Positions 21,760-30,836 of a stretch of DNA of 64,000 nt are shown here, in pieces (the stretch's first letter is position 1; each line of letters opens with the position of its first letter). Origin of the DNA: Paludibacterium denitrificans (GTDB lineage: Bacteria; Pseudomonadota; Gammaproteobacteria; Burkholderiales; Chromobacteriaceae); assembly GCF_009707705.1 (NCBI RefSeq), contig NZ_WLYX01000002.1:62001-126000 (forward strand), in the 5' to 3' direction. The position numbers and the translations under genes are program-made. The notes below the pieces were generated by a model. It ran no database searches. It was given only the letters and a program-made list of their open reading frames with translations, and had not been told where the DNA came from.

Positions 21760-22840
21760 CAGAATCCGATCCTTTCCTTGCGTAAGTGCTCGGCCATTTC
21801 CTTAGCGCGGCCTTCACCGCGCAAGAGGTCGAGATAGACCTGGACCGGACTGGCCAACCAAACGCCCCCGACGTTTTGCCGGAACAGCAGTTCTCCCGCC
21901 GACTTCGTCTCGATGACCGCGAGGTTCGCCCCTTCATTGACGACGCGCGCACCCAGCTCCGCCATTGCCGTCTCGGCACTGGTGCTGGGTAGCAGTCGAA
22001 CTCGCACCTGTGAGATGCCGGACAAGAAGGGGGTATAGCGCTGTGCAGCGGCTTCGTAGCTCACCGCGTAAGCGACCTGATGCGAATCGAACATCTGGCC
22101 GAGCCGTTCGATCAGCGCATCAGATTTCAATCTAGGCACGAAGTAGCGGCGCAGCACTGGCGTGCGCTGCGTGGCGAGCTGCTTCGCCCAAGCATCGAGC
22201 AACGCACTGGGTTCTCGCAGATGCCGTTCCTTACTCGGCCCCTGTCCTCGCGACACCAACCAGTCGAACCGCTCCAGCTCACTAAGTACGTCCGAGGCCG
22301 TGGATGGGGCCACCTGCGCCCGTTCGGCCACTTCGGTAACACCAAACCATTCCTCGTGATTGACCAGAGCGCATACAAAACCCGGGCACGCCGCCCGGAG
22401 AAGAGCGACCGCACCGACTTTTCCAAAGTCTTCGGAGGCGGCTTGTCGATGTAGACGTAGGCACCAGAGGCTTAACAGGAACAGGCTTCCGCCGCTGTCG
22501 AAGTAGCCGATGCGCTCGGCTCTAAGCAATTCTTTCGCCCCCGGTGAGAGCGACTCGGCGATCAGCAGGTGCTGCACATCGGCGTAGTGACCATGCTGCA
22601 GCGACTTCAATTGCCACAACGCCCGGCGCACATCTCGGGGATAGACGGACTTCTTTGCCTCAACCAACAAGACAATCGACCTACCGGCGACGTGCAGATC
22701 AATCTTCGCGTCGACGCGACCAGCGGCTTGAACAGCAGGTTCTGACAGAGTCAACTCGGCATGCACGTCTGGCAACTCCCGGAGTGAATCCAAGAGCTGG
22801 TCGATCAGAGCGTGTTCCACGAAGGTCGATTCGGTCATGA
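21759..22840 (-). CDS. AbiEi-like winged-helix regulator with nuclease-like N-terminal domain
   Basis: First gene of the defence operon; start ATG at 22840 (MTESTFVEHALIDQLLDSL). Residues 25-110 look like a restriction-endonuclease-like fold (RVDAKIDLHVAGRSIVLLVEAKKS, with Asp and ExK). A winged-helix segment follows (WFGVTEVAERAQVAPSTASDVL) and then the C-terminal domain of AbiEi-family antitoxins (SPVQVYLDLL, KEMAEHLRKERIGF). AbiEi proteins bind inverted repeats upstream of their own gene and repress it; palindromes sit 35-80 bases upstream here. A break at 22470 (CTTAAC) is mended by GCCGGC, giving FLPASGAYVYIDKPP. About 360 residues. It probably represses the whole operon. Confidence 0.75.
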
Positions 22841-22858
22841 CGGCCGTTATTTCCTGTT

Positions 22859-22920
22859 CAGCGAATAACAGCACTATACCGAATATTCGGTATAAACGCC
22901 ATATTCGCTGCACAGCGAAT
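22859..22920. promoter_or_regulatory. Operator palindromes upstream of the defence operon
   Basis: 22875-22894 is a perfect 20-base palindrome, TATACCGAATATTCGGTATA. Just upstream, ATTCGCTG and CAGCGAAT (22903-22910 and 22913-22920) form a second inverted repeat, and CAGCGAAT recurs at 22859-22866. These lie within 80 bases of the AbiEi-like start codon, where AbiE antitoxins bind to autoregulate. Likely promoter and operator region of the whole operon. Confidence 0.65.
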
Positions 22921-23265
22921 TCCCTTCTTGGTAGCCTGGATGCGACGATCATCCCGGCGTTCCGTCGTCGGGCTCGCGGCTCATGCCCCATGCCTAGTAC
23001 CGAGTCATGGCTATTCGGCTTTGATTCCTGACGCCTCCGGCCCAATGGGCCTGCGCGCTGCGCTTGCCCATCCGTGGTGTCGTCGGGGGGGGGAGAGTGG
23101 GCGGTCTTGCTGTTCCCTTCACCGTATCACGGCGTTCTCGCCGTCAAGGGCTGCGCGCGCCTTGCGCGCTTGCGTCCTGGCGGCCGTCGTTGCCCCCTGA
23201 CTGCTTGCGCTGCGCCGTGCTGGAGCCGGTTCCGGGCAATTCCGCCCGAGCAACCGGAGATCGTC
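22921..23265. other. GC-rich leader without a clear gene
   Basis: Separates the divergent defence operon from the gene at 23266. It includes a run of nine G near 23088 and GC-rich stretches with many overlapping short frames. I find no convincing protein or RNA; it probably holds the promoter of the rightward gene. Confidence 0.4.
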
Positions 23266-23662
23266 ATGAACGACAAATCACATGTTTCCCTCGAACAACA
23301 CGTTTGCCCTGGTCTGTGGCAAGGCATTCGATACCGGCTCTGTCCTGCTCGACAAGCGCCTGCGCGCGAGCATGGAGCACCATACAAAGACGGGATGGGG
23401 CCTGTGCCCCGAGCATCAGAAGCTGTCCGATGACGGCTTCGTTGCGCTGGTCGAATGCGACCCGCAGCGCAGTGGTTCGCCGGCGGGCTCAGCCCGCATG
23501 AAGCCGGACCAGGCGCACCGGACGGGTCGGCTGGCCCATGTGCGGCGCACGTTGTTCGCCAAGGTGTTCAACGTGTCAATCGATGACAAGCAGACTTGCG
23601 TCTTCGTAGAGCCTGGCGTGATTGACCAGTTGCAGTCGATGGTGGCGCCAGCTGCGAGCTGA
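23266..23662 (+). CDS. Conserved mobile-element protein of unknown function
   Basis: Starts MNDKSHVSLEQHVC at ATG 23266; one extra C near 23297 shifts the frame, and the repaired protein continues LVCGKAFDTGSVLLDKRL. It has a CxxC (VCLVCGKAF) and a later WGLCPEHQ that could form a zinc site, and a C-terminal FVEPGVIDQLQ. I recall this kind of protein as a common hypothetical on integrative and conjugative elements, but no function is known to me. About 132 residues. It diverges from the defence operon and is followed by a strong terminator. Confidence 0.6.
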
Positions 23663-23681
23663 TCGCGCCGCGCAGACTTCG

Positions 23682-23715
23682 GTGCGTCGTCCCTGCTGGG
23701 GCGGCGCACTTTTTT
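23682..23715 (+). terminator. Rho-independent terminator
   Basis: Twelve-base stem GTGCGTCGTCCC / GGGGCGGCGCAC (with G-T pairs), 4-base loop and six T, 20 bases after the stop at 23662. Confidence 0.75.
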
Positions 23716-23810
23716 GCTGCGCCCGGCGCGGGTTCTTCTGCGCCTGCGGCTCTACGCGCCACGAGCGGCTACAGGCGTGTTTGCAGATCGTCGCTGTTGC
23801 CCTTGAACGA

Positions 23811-24275
23811 TCAAGGCAAACGGAGTGCAACGCTGCACGGCTCCTTGAACTCATCATAGAGCAAGGCGTTCAACGGTGCTCCCGCCTTCACACAGCGGTC
23901 AGAAAATTCATTGATTTTGTCGATCGTCCATTCAGTACCATGCCGGAACAGCCGTTGATCTCCATTGGGGGCAGTGCCCGGCTTCCCATGTAGCAAACCA
24001 TTTCTTTCCTGAACGACTGCTGAAAACTCTGCCGCAAACGGAACAACTTTCAAACGGAGGTCGGTGTCAGCGATTCTGGAAAAGAGTCGCTCAAGGTCTT
24101 CGGCAATCTTGCCAGCCGTTTTCCTTCGAGGCTCGATGGTATTGATGTAGCCATCTTTTAGTCTTTGGCAGCACCACACCGCGTCCCACTCTAGTCGTGC
24201 AAAAGCCACTGCCGCTAGGCCAATTGCGTGAAAGTAATTGGGGTCTTGCGGAATAAGAAGCCGATCATTGCTCAT
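23811..24275 (-). CDS. Hypothetical protein with a HEPN-like Rx4H motif
   Basis: 154 residues from ATG 24275 (MSNDRLLIPQDPNYF), chosen because AGGAA lies 8 bases upstream; an ATG at 24290 is in frame without such a site. All-helical composition with VVQERNGLLHGKPGT near residue 95: Arg and His four residues apart, as in HEPN ribonucleases (Rx4-6H). The stretch RLEWDAVWCCQRLKDG would be a preceding helix. I cannot prove HEPN membership by eye. It lies beside the defence operon on the same strand, separated by the 23.3 kb gene. Confidence 0.5.
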   Translation of the reverse strand: MSNDRLLIPQDPNYFHAIGLAAVAFARLEWDAVWCCQRLKDGYINTIEPRRKTAGKIAEDLERLFSRIADTDLRLKVVPFAAEFSAVVQERNGLLHGKPGTAPNGDQRLFRHGTEWTIDKINEFSDRCVKAGAPLNALLYDEFKEPCSVALRLP

Positions 24276-24823
24276 GAGTAAGTTCCTCATCAGTATTGAG
24301 AGGTGTTGGTTAAATACGCATTCGGGCTATGTTGACACGTTTCTATTTCAAAGAATCCATCGCAGATTTGATAGTCTGCGGATTGCGTTCGGCAATCCCG
24401 ATTTATAACTACCGGTACTTGTAATCTATGCATACGATGTCGCTCTCTGAGCTTCCAATCTTTGTGCTCGAACACCACACATGGTCGTGGTGGCGAAGGG
24501 CTTGGAAGCGACCGCTTAACTTGTACGGAAGCGGTGTGAAGCTTGGTGTGAGCTATTGGGACTCAGGGAGGCGGCAGGAAAAAGTGTGCGCCTCAACACT
24601 CCAAAATCAAAGATTTTTGGTGACTCACGCCGTCGCCGTCGGTCTGGTGGCAATGGCGGTCGGCAGGGGGGCTGTAGCCGGTGCTGCCGCTTAACTTCTA
24701 CACACTGATGGCCATGGTGCTACCGGTGGCCAAACCGCTGCCGACGTCTGGTCGTTCTGGTCGCTTTGGATTACCGTCCACGGGATTGGGTCAACTCCGG
24801 GTAAGCCGTTTTGAACAGCATAT
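24276..24823. other. 548 bases without a well supported gene
   Basis: A plus-strand frame at 24428-24694 could encode 88 residues (MHTMSLSELPIF), but it has no ribosome site I trust, resembles nothing I know and ends at a CTTAAC of the kind that marks likely miscalls. A second CTTAAC lies at 24515-24520. Treated as intergenic or decayed. Confidence 0.35.
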
Positions 24824-25797
24824 TTAGTCTGCCTTCCCCTGCACAGGTAGGCGCTCAAGGAGCGCAGAATACAGCCTAGCCAACTCGTCCTTGCCTGCCG
24901 TGATACAGGCCACCTGCTGCCGCAGCACTTCGCTTTCAGCTCGGCTTAGGCCGCTAGATGCTGTTCAGCCTCGCTGGTCCGACCCAAAGCAACGGCTAGT
25001 TGCATTTGGGCGGCCTGCGCTTTCTCCTCCTGCAGCTGCAACTGATGACGCACCTGTTGTAGTTCAGACTGCAACGTGCTGGTTTTCGCTCGCGCCAGAT
25101 CCCGATCTTCGGTGACGCCTTTGATAGCTTGGTGGTGCGCGGCCGTCAGCGTGGCTAGCTTGCGTTCATACTCAGCCCTAGCCGCAATGAGTTCATCGTT
25201 CAACAGTGTGTGGCGGGTGACATGCTGGAGAATTTCCTCATTGGCCTGTTGTACGGTTTCTGCGTGCAACTGCTCCATATCCTGCAATTTCAGCCTAGCA
25301 GCTTCTTTTTCCTGCACCAGTTCAGCCCGCGCATGCTCCAACTCGTATCGTAGCAACTCCAGTGAGCGGGCTTGCTCCTGACCCAGTGCCTGAGCGTGCT
25401 CCAGACTGCTTTGTACACGGGTCAGTTCATCCGCTAGGGTTTCTTGCTGCTGTCGCGAGGCATCCACATCTCTGTGTAGAGTTTCTATCTCCTGCTGCCA
25501 GTTTGTGCGTTCCTCATTAAACACCCTGCTGGCGTACTCGCAGGCTGCACTCCACAACTGCATCATGAACGGGCTAGCAAGCTCGGCCAATCCGGTCGGC
25601 AGATCAGGGAACGATGCCTGCCGACGCTGACCATCTTCCCATTCTGCCTTCGCCTTTCGGATCTCATCTTGGAGGGTACCCAGAGAACCAGTACCGATGG
25701 CATCCCGGATGACCAGGGCGCTTGGCTTCTGCCCCTTGGCTAGCGCTTGCAGAGCCAACTCGCGGGCCTGCTCACGTACCGTTTTACGTTCCGGCAT
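24824..25797 (-). CDS. KfrA-like DNA-binding coiled-coil protein
   Basis: Start ATG at 25797 (MPERKTVREQARELALQAL). Residues 1-110 match the KfrA N-terminal DNA-binding domain (GQKPSALVIRDAIGTGSLGT, DEIRKAKAEWED). The rest is a long Gln/Glu/Ala-rich coiled coil (about 115-300). A stop at 24946 is bypassed by a one-base shift, after which the frame reads LSRAESEVLRQQVA and ends VQGKAD at 24824. KfrA proteins are plasmid or island regulators that repress their own promoter and may help segregation through the coiled coil. A palindrome lies 38 bases upstream. About 324 residues. Confidence 0.75.
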
Positions 25798-25834
25798 GCT
25801 AGTAGCCTTCTTAGGTGTTTTTCTAGATAAATAA

Positions 25835-25859
25835 TTACATAATTACCGTAATTACGTAA
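25835..25859. promoter_or_regulatory. AT-rich palindromic operator between kfrA-like and recombinase genes
   Basis: Near-palindrome: TTACATAATTA and its mirrored TAATTACGTAA around a CCG centre, in the 171-base gap between two divergent genes. Well placed for autoregulation by the KfrA-like protein. Confidence 0.55.
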
Positions 25860-25968
25860 AGTAAATCGGTGTATTTATGTTATTATTTCCATAATATTGA
25901 CGAAATAGTACCTTCGATCCATACTGACAGCCATCCTCTTGAAAGCCTTACCCAGCAAGGATTTCAGC

Positions 25969-27054
25969 ATGCTTACCCCTTTTGAATCGGGCCATGTCAC
26001 CACTACCATCAGCAGTGGCCTTACCATCAACGATGACGACACTCGCGCTGTTCAAGACTGGCTGGAAGAGGTGGCCACTACCCGGTCGCACACCACCGGA
26101 TGAACTACCGCAAGGAACTGACCCGCTTCCTGAGCTGGTTGGCCATCCAGCAGTTGCCGCTTCGTCAGGTGCTGCGACAGCACGTTAACCATTACCAGCA
26201 GTTTTTGCAGAGGCCTCCCGTTGAACTGATCAGCAAACGCCGCACGGCTGGTATGCTATCCGGCCCTCTGAAACCCTCCAGTATTCGCCGAGGCCATGAC
26301 TATCCTGCATAACTGCTATGACTGGATGCAACTACATGACCGAGCTAGCATCACTCGCAACCCGTTCCGACGTGTGCGCGTACAGAAGGATCAAACCAGC
26401 CACTTTGAAGAACGTATGCTGTCGGCTGCGGCAATCGAGCAGATCAATGCCACCATTGCCGAGTTGCCAAAGGAGAGTCTGCGGGACTTTCACCACTACT
26501 ACCGTTTGCGCTGGTTACTCGCACTATTGCTGATCGGAGGCCTGCGCCGAGAGGAAATCGTCTCCGGCTGTATGGGTGATTTCCAATACGATGCCAGCTA
26601 CAAGGTATGGACGCTACGTGTGACAGGTAAAGGTAATAAGAGTAGGGACGTAACCGTAACCGAAGAATTGCTGGCCGAACTCCAGTACTATCGCCAGCAC
26701 GCCCTTAACCGACTAGTCATGCCCGAACCTGGTGAGGATCTACCCCTGATTCACCAACTAAATGGCAAAGGTTGGCGTGAGCCACGCCCTATGGGTGGAG
26801 ATCACCTCTATCAGTTGGTCAAGCAACTACTCGCCGGGGCCGCCGCTCGGGCCATTGATGCTGGCTTACCCCACTTGGCCGAGGAATTGCGAAAGGCCTC
26901 GCCGCACTGGTTCCGCCATGCATCCATCACCGCCAAGCTAGAGGCTGGCGTACCGATTGAAGATGTCGCTGATGAGCATGGCCACATCAACATCAATACC
27001 ACTCAGCGCTATGCCCACAAGCGAAAAGGCTTGCGAGCGAGTCGGATGGCTTAG
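25969..27054 (+). CDS. Tyrosine recombinase (XerC/D-like integrase)
   Basis: Start ATG 25969 (MLTPFESGHVTTT) with AAGGA upstream. N-terminal SAM-like domain (YRKELTRFLSWL), core and catalytic domain with Arg in LIGGLRREEIV, Lys in VTGKGNKSRDV, HWFRHASIT, the HGHIN box in DEHGHINI and the nucleophile Tyr in QRYAHKRKG. Frame breaks near 26095 and 26295 are repairable by one base each. About 360 residues. It runs divergently from the KfrA-like gene with a palindrome between them, a plasmid or integrative-element arrangement. Confidence 0.8.
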
Positions 27055-27147
27055 CCTGAAACTTCTACCGACGAACGGTTCTGATTAAATTTTCTCTTGC
27101 TAACGATGTTTTAATTTTTGGTAAGGTGTTTTCGGGTAGCGCCATTC

Positions 27148-28184
27148 GGCTTTGTTGCACAAATCAGTTAAAGGCCGAACTACCCCAAACCCCAGGGCGG
27201 ACTTATCCCATGCGGACCGTGTGCGGCGTGCCCAGCGCAGTAAAGCGATTGAGTATCGCAGCACAGATTTGAAGCTCTGCAACCTGCCGGTCAAAGTCCC
27301 GCGATTTGACGCGGTCTGCCAACAATTTGAAGCAATGCATTTTCGTCTCGACCAGGCTGCGGCGATGGTAGCCAGTCCACTTTTTCCAGAGCGTCCTTCC
27401 CAAGTACTTCACCGCGCGCAGTGACTCATTGCGAGCCTGATTGCCCTGTGAATTCCCTTTCCAGAGTTGACCGTTTCGCCGCGGGGGAATGATGGCCGCT
27501 GCGCCACGTTCTGCAATCGCAGCGTGACACAGGCGCGTGTCGTACGCCCCATCCGTGGTTACCGTCATCAGTTCTTCTGACGCTGGGATTTGCGATAGCA
27601 GCTCTGGCAGCATGGTGGCGTCGCCAGTGCGGTTGTCCGTCACTTCCATTGCACGGATTTCCAGCGTCTGCGCATCTACCCCCAGATGCAGCTTGCGCCA
27701 TTGGCGGCGGTAGTCTGCACCATGCTTTTTCACCTTCCACTCGCCTTCGCCCATCATCTTTATGCCGGTGCTATCCACCAGCAGATGCAGGCAACCCTGC
27801 TTTTTCTGTACCGGGATACGCACTTGTAGGTCTTTCTGGCGTCGGGAGAGCGTACTGAAATCAGGCACCGCCCAGTCGAGCCCGGCCAAATGCAGCATGC
27901 TTTCGACCATGCCAGTGGTTTGGCGTAACGCGAGGCCAAAAAGGCATTTAATGGTGAGACAGAACTGAATGGCGGCGTCGGTAAACGTTGGCTGGCGCCC
28001 CCGTTTACCAGTGGTAAGCGCTAGCCAGTTCATAGCCTTGTCGAGCCAGAGGAGTAGTTGCCCTCGCTGCTTGAGGGACTGATTGTAGGTCTGCCAGTTG
28101 GTGGTTTGGTACTTGGGAGGGAGGGGCTTGCTCATGCCGTCATTCTACCGGACGTATACAAGCCCAGATTTGTGCAACAAAGCC
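27148..28184 (-). mobile_element. IS5-family insertion sequence (IS903-like group)
   Basis: 1,037 bp bounded by perfect 18-bp inverted repeats GGCTTTGTTGCACAAATC (27148-27165 and, inverted, 28167-28184), with one transposase gene on the minus strand. No target duplication: the nine bases outside the left end (gcgccattc) and right end (gccgggatc) differ, so it was involved in a deletion or recombination after insertion. Confidence 0.9.
27203..28135 (-). CDS. IS5-family DDE transposase
   Basis: 310 residues, intact. Start MSKPLPPKYQTTNWQ. N-terminal DUF4372/InsH-type region RGQLLLWLDKAMNWL, first catalytic Asp in LLVDSTGIKMMGEGEW, second in VTTDGAYDTRLCH, and Glu in RRSLVETKMHCFK (Y-(2)-R-(3)-E-(6)-K signature). 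Full length for the IS903/IS5 group and bounded by intact inverted repeats, so the element could be active. Confidence 0.92.
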   Translation of the reverse strand: MSKPLPPKYQTTNWQTYNQSLKQRGQLLLWLDKAMNWLALTTGKRGRQPTFTDAAIQFCLTIKCLFGLALRQTTGMVESMLHLAGLDWAVPDFSTLSRRQKDLQVRIPVQKKQGCLHLLVDSTGIKMMGEGEWKVKKHGADYRRQWRKLHLGVDAQTLEIRAMEVTDNRTGDATMLPELLSQIPASEELMTVTTDGAYDTRLCHAAIAERGAAAIIPPRRNGQLWKGNSQGNQARNESLRAVKYLGRTLWKKWTGYHRRSLVETKMHCFKLLADRVKSRDFDRQVAELQICAAILNRFTALGTPHTVRMG

Positions 28185-28353
28185 GCCGGGATCATCTAGC
28201 GATTGACCGGAGGCCGGGCTTACCTCGCCCATGGGCAGGCATCTGAGATTTCATCACGAGGCGCTCGAGATGTCATAAGAATATGGTATGCCAATAGAAT
28301 GAATGGGAGTGTCGTGGCCTCGAGAGTCCTAGCAGTAGCTCCGCTCGCCCCGG

Positions 28354-29537
28354 TCAGGCCGCCGCAACACTTACAGCGAGGGCTTGGCGCAGATCAGCGA
28401 TCAGGTCCTGTGGGTGCTCGATTCCCACACTGAGCCGGATCAGCCCCTCGCCGATTCCGCTTCGCGCCCTTGCTTTGGGCGAGATGAAACTGTGTGTGGT
28501 GCTGGCAGGATGGCAGGCAAGGCTGTCCACATCGCCCAGCGACACGGCTTGTGTGAAAAGCCTCAGATTATCCAGTAGACCGGCCGCCGCGCGGCGAGTC
28601 CCCTGTGCAAGCTCGAAGGAAACGATGCCTCCGTATCCGCCATCCATCTGTCGGCTTAAGCTAGCGCGTGCTGAGGATGGCTTGGCAGCCCGGGGTAGTG
28701 TGTTGCAATAACCGCAGGGTGCATGGCCGGGAAGGCGGCGACCTCGGCCGCACCTTCGCAGTGTGCCGCCATGCGCAGGGGCAGGGTCTTCATACCTCGC
28801 AGGAGGAGGAAAGCCTCTTGCGGCGCCAGATTTCCTCCGACGTGTCCAAGTCCGGTCGTCCGCACCGGTTCGACCAAGCGTTTTACCCCGGCCAGAATGC
28901 CCCCTGTGCTATCGCCGTGGCCGCCGAGGTATTTCGTCATCGAATGCATGACAAGATCGATACCGTGTTCGATCGGACGGGTAAGGCAAGGGGAACAGAA
29001 GGTGTTGTCGACGACGGTCGTGATTCCTCGGGGCCGTGCGAGTGCGGCCACTGCCGCCGGGTCATGTAGATGGAGTGTGGGGTTCGTCAGCGTCTCAACC
29101 CAGATTAGACGCGTTGCTGGGGAAAGACTTGCTTTGAGCCCCCGCTCCGTAGCATCGACCACATGGATGCCGAATCGAGAGCCGAATGCATTGAGCAGGC
29201 TTTCTGTTCCTCCGTATAGCGGACCAAGGAATACGATCTCATCGCCGGGAGCGAGCAGCGTGAGGACGGTCGACGATACCGCGGCCGTACCGCTGCTGAA
29301 GGCGACTGCTGCCTCCGCTCCTTCTAGGTCCGCAACCTTGTCTTCGAGCGATTTGACCGTTGGGTTGGCGAAGCGGCTATAGCGATAGCCGTCCGCCTCA
29401 CCGGCAAAGATCGCGGCACCATTGTCGAGCGTGCCATATGCGAAGGCGGAGGTCTGGTTGATTGGTGTGGCAATTGCGCCGCTGACCGGGTCAGGCTTCT
29501 GACCAGCATGAACGGCTCGAGTACGCAAATGAGTCAT
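28354..29537 (-). CDS. Cystathionine gamma-synthase / methionine gamma-lyase family PLP enzyme
   Basis: Trans-sulfuration enzyme of the Cys/Met PLP family. Start ATG 29537 (MTHLRTRAVHAGQKPDP). Typical signatures: YRYSRFANPTV, SSGTAAVSSTVL (phosphate binding), VVDNTFCSPCLTRP with Asp for the pyridine ring, and the PLP Lys in MHSMTKYLGGHGD. A false stop at 28654-28661 (GCTTAAGC) is resolved by GCCGGC, giving HALAGRQMDGGYGG and continuing to a normal C-terminus (SLACHPASTTHS, LIRLSVGIEHP). About 395 residues. Which reaction it favours (synthase, beta- or gamma-lyase) cannot be decided. It stands alone between an IS and element debris. Confidence 0.85.
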
Positions 29538-30340
29538 TGAAGATGTACTCCGATGGGGGATAATCCTAGGATTGTTGGCCGCAGTCACCCCATACGGCAT
29601 GGCAAAGAGCCTAAACCAGCACGACCGCCACCTTGGCCCACTCACCGACCGGTGGGGGAGCATGCTCTGCCAACTGTTGCGGCTCAAGTGCCGTCTACGC
29701 TGTTGCGCTCTAGATCCACAACATCTGGGGGGCGAAGGTCGGTTCGTCCCGGTCTGTGAACGTCCAGTTCAGTTTTGCGCGTGCTCTTTGTGGTAGTTGG
29801 ACTCCTGCGAGCGTGATCTGGCACGTCGTCACGCGGTAGCTGGGCAGGGAAGGGGCATCAATCCGAAGAATCCCTTGATGATAGTATCGCTCTCGGTGTG
29901 GGGTACGACCTAGCGCAAGTGATCCTGTACAGCTGGGCGCGTCGACTAGCTCGCCAATACACTGCGTGATGGAGCCTCGGTCGCCCCCCGTCCAGTTTTG
30001 AGTATTCGTACGGATTCCTCCACTAACTCACACCACAAAACCGGCATAGCTTCGTGCCTGAAAATTGCCATCATTTTGCATCCCAAATACGCTACACCAC
30101 CGCGTTGGAAATCGCCAGCGCACTTCTTTCAGCTATTTCGCAGATTACGCGGATTCCGGTGAACCTGATTAGCAGCATGGTAGCATCTGGCCAGTTCTAG
30201 ATCCTTGTGCTGGGGCAAGAAAATCTTGACCAGCAAGTGAGGGGTATCTGGGCTTAGGCCGAAGCAGCCATCTGGGCGGTATGCTTTAGATAGCTACTTT
30301 ATGATGCTTACCAGTCAATTGAAAATGGCTATAAAAGCAT
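29538..30340. other. About 800 bases without a recognisable gene
   Basis: No frame longer than about 70 codons reads like a protein on either strand, and I see no repeat or RNA structure. Probably decayed remnants between the PLP enzyme gene and the DUF932 fragment. Confidence 0.5.
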
Positions 30341-30585
30341 GGGAAATTCACCACTTGGACTGCCCGGGTGTGCTTGATCACTACAGTTGCACACCACCCG
30401 CACCGAGGTGAACTGGGCGGTAGTACACAGCGGGCCGTCACAACTGGTGGCCAGTAGCAAATAGGCTTTGACCCGATCACTGCCTTTCAACCCCGCTTCC
30501 TGCCCGGTCCTGACCAGCGCCCACAACTTACAGTCCCCCTTCAACACGCCAGCCGTTTCCAGCTCAAAACCGTATTACACTGACC
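30340..30585 (-). pseudogene. DUF932 phage/plasmid-like protein fragment
   Basis: The minus strand reads FELETAGVLKGDCKLWAL, TGQEAGLKGSDRVKAYLLLA and TAQFTSVRVVCN, a clear central segment of DUF932 proteins carried by phages and plasmids. Only about 65 residues survive; after VVCN, where full proteins continue NTL, the similarity stops (about 30385). A remnant showing that plasmid or phage DNA lay here before the Tn3-type insertion 110 bases to the right. Confidence 0.65.
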
Positions 30586-30689
30586 ATCACATTAAATTCC
30601 GGACACGCTCGGCGCTGAATGAATGTGAAATGATGAAGCCCAGCCATTGGGCTCGCTACCCCACAGACATGAGCTTGGCGCACAAAGTG

Positions 30690-30694
30690 ACTAT
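30690..30694 (+). repeat. Left target-site duplication (ACTAT) of the Tn3-family transposon
   Basis: ACTAT immediately left of the left inverted repeat; an identical ACTAT lies directly after the right inverted repeat at 40170-40174. Five-base duplications are the rule for Tn3-family transposition, so the element arrived here in one event. Confidence 0.9.
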
Positions 30695-30732
30695 GGGGAC
30701 GTCTCAGAAAACGGAAAATAAAGCACGTTAAG
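30695..30732 (+). repeat. Left 38-bp inverted repeat of the Tn3-family transposon
   Basis: Begins GGGGACGTCTCAGAAAACGG and ends AAAGCACGTTAAG. It matches the right end with mismatches at positions 5 and 34. Conserved GGGG terminus and the inner AAAATAAAGCACG block are typical for the family. Confidence 0.92.
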
Positions 30733-30799
30733 CCCATTGCAGACGCTAGATATTGACGAGTACGTCGGGTTTTCTCTTGTTTGAGTTGCCTCTTGTGGT

Positions 30800-30823
30800 A
30801 AGATAGTAATCAATTACTATCTT
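30800..30823. promoter_or_regulatory. Operator palindrome for the TetR-type repressor
   Basis: Two perfect 11-base arms, AAGATAGTAAT and ATTACTATCTT, around a CA spacer, ending 13 bases before the TetR-family start codon. Length and symmetry fit a TetR dimer site; it would control the regulator and the downstream efflux operon as one unit. Confidence 0.75.
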
Positions 30824-30836
30824 ACAAGGAGTGCTC

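Noticed and set aside
27139..28193. 9-bp target duplication of the IS5-family element
   Set aside because: The flanking nonamers differ (gcgccattc and gccgggatc).
28654..28661. Cystathionine gamma-synthase as a truncated pseudogene
   Set aside because: The stop comes from GCTTAAGC; with GCCGGC the frame continues through a complete C-terminal domain.
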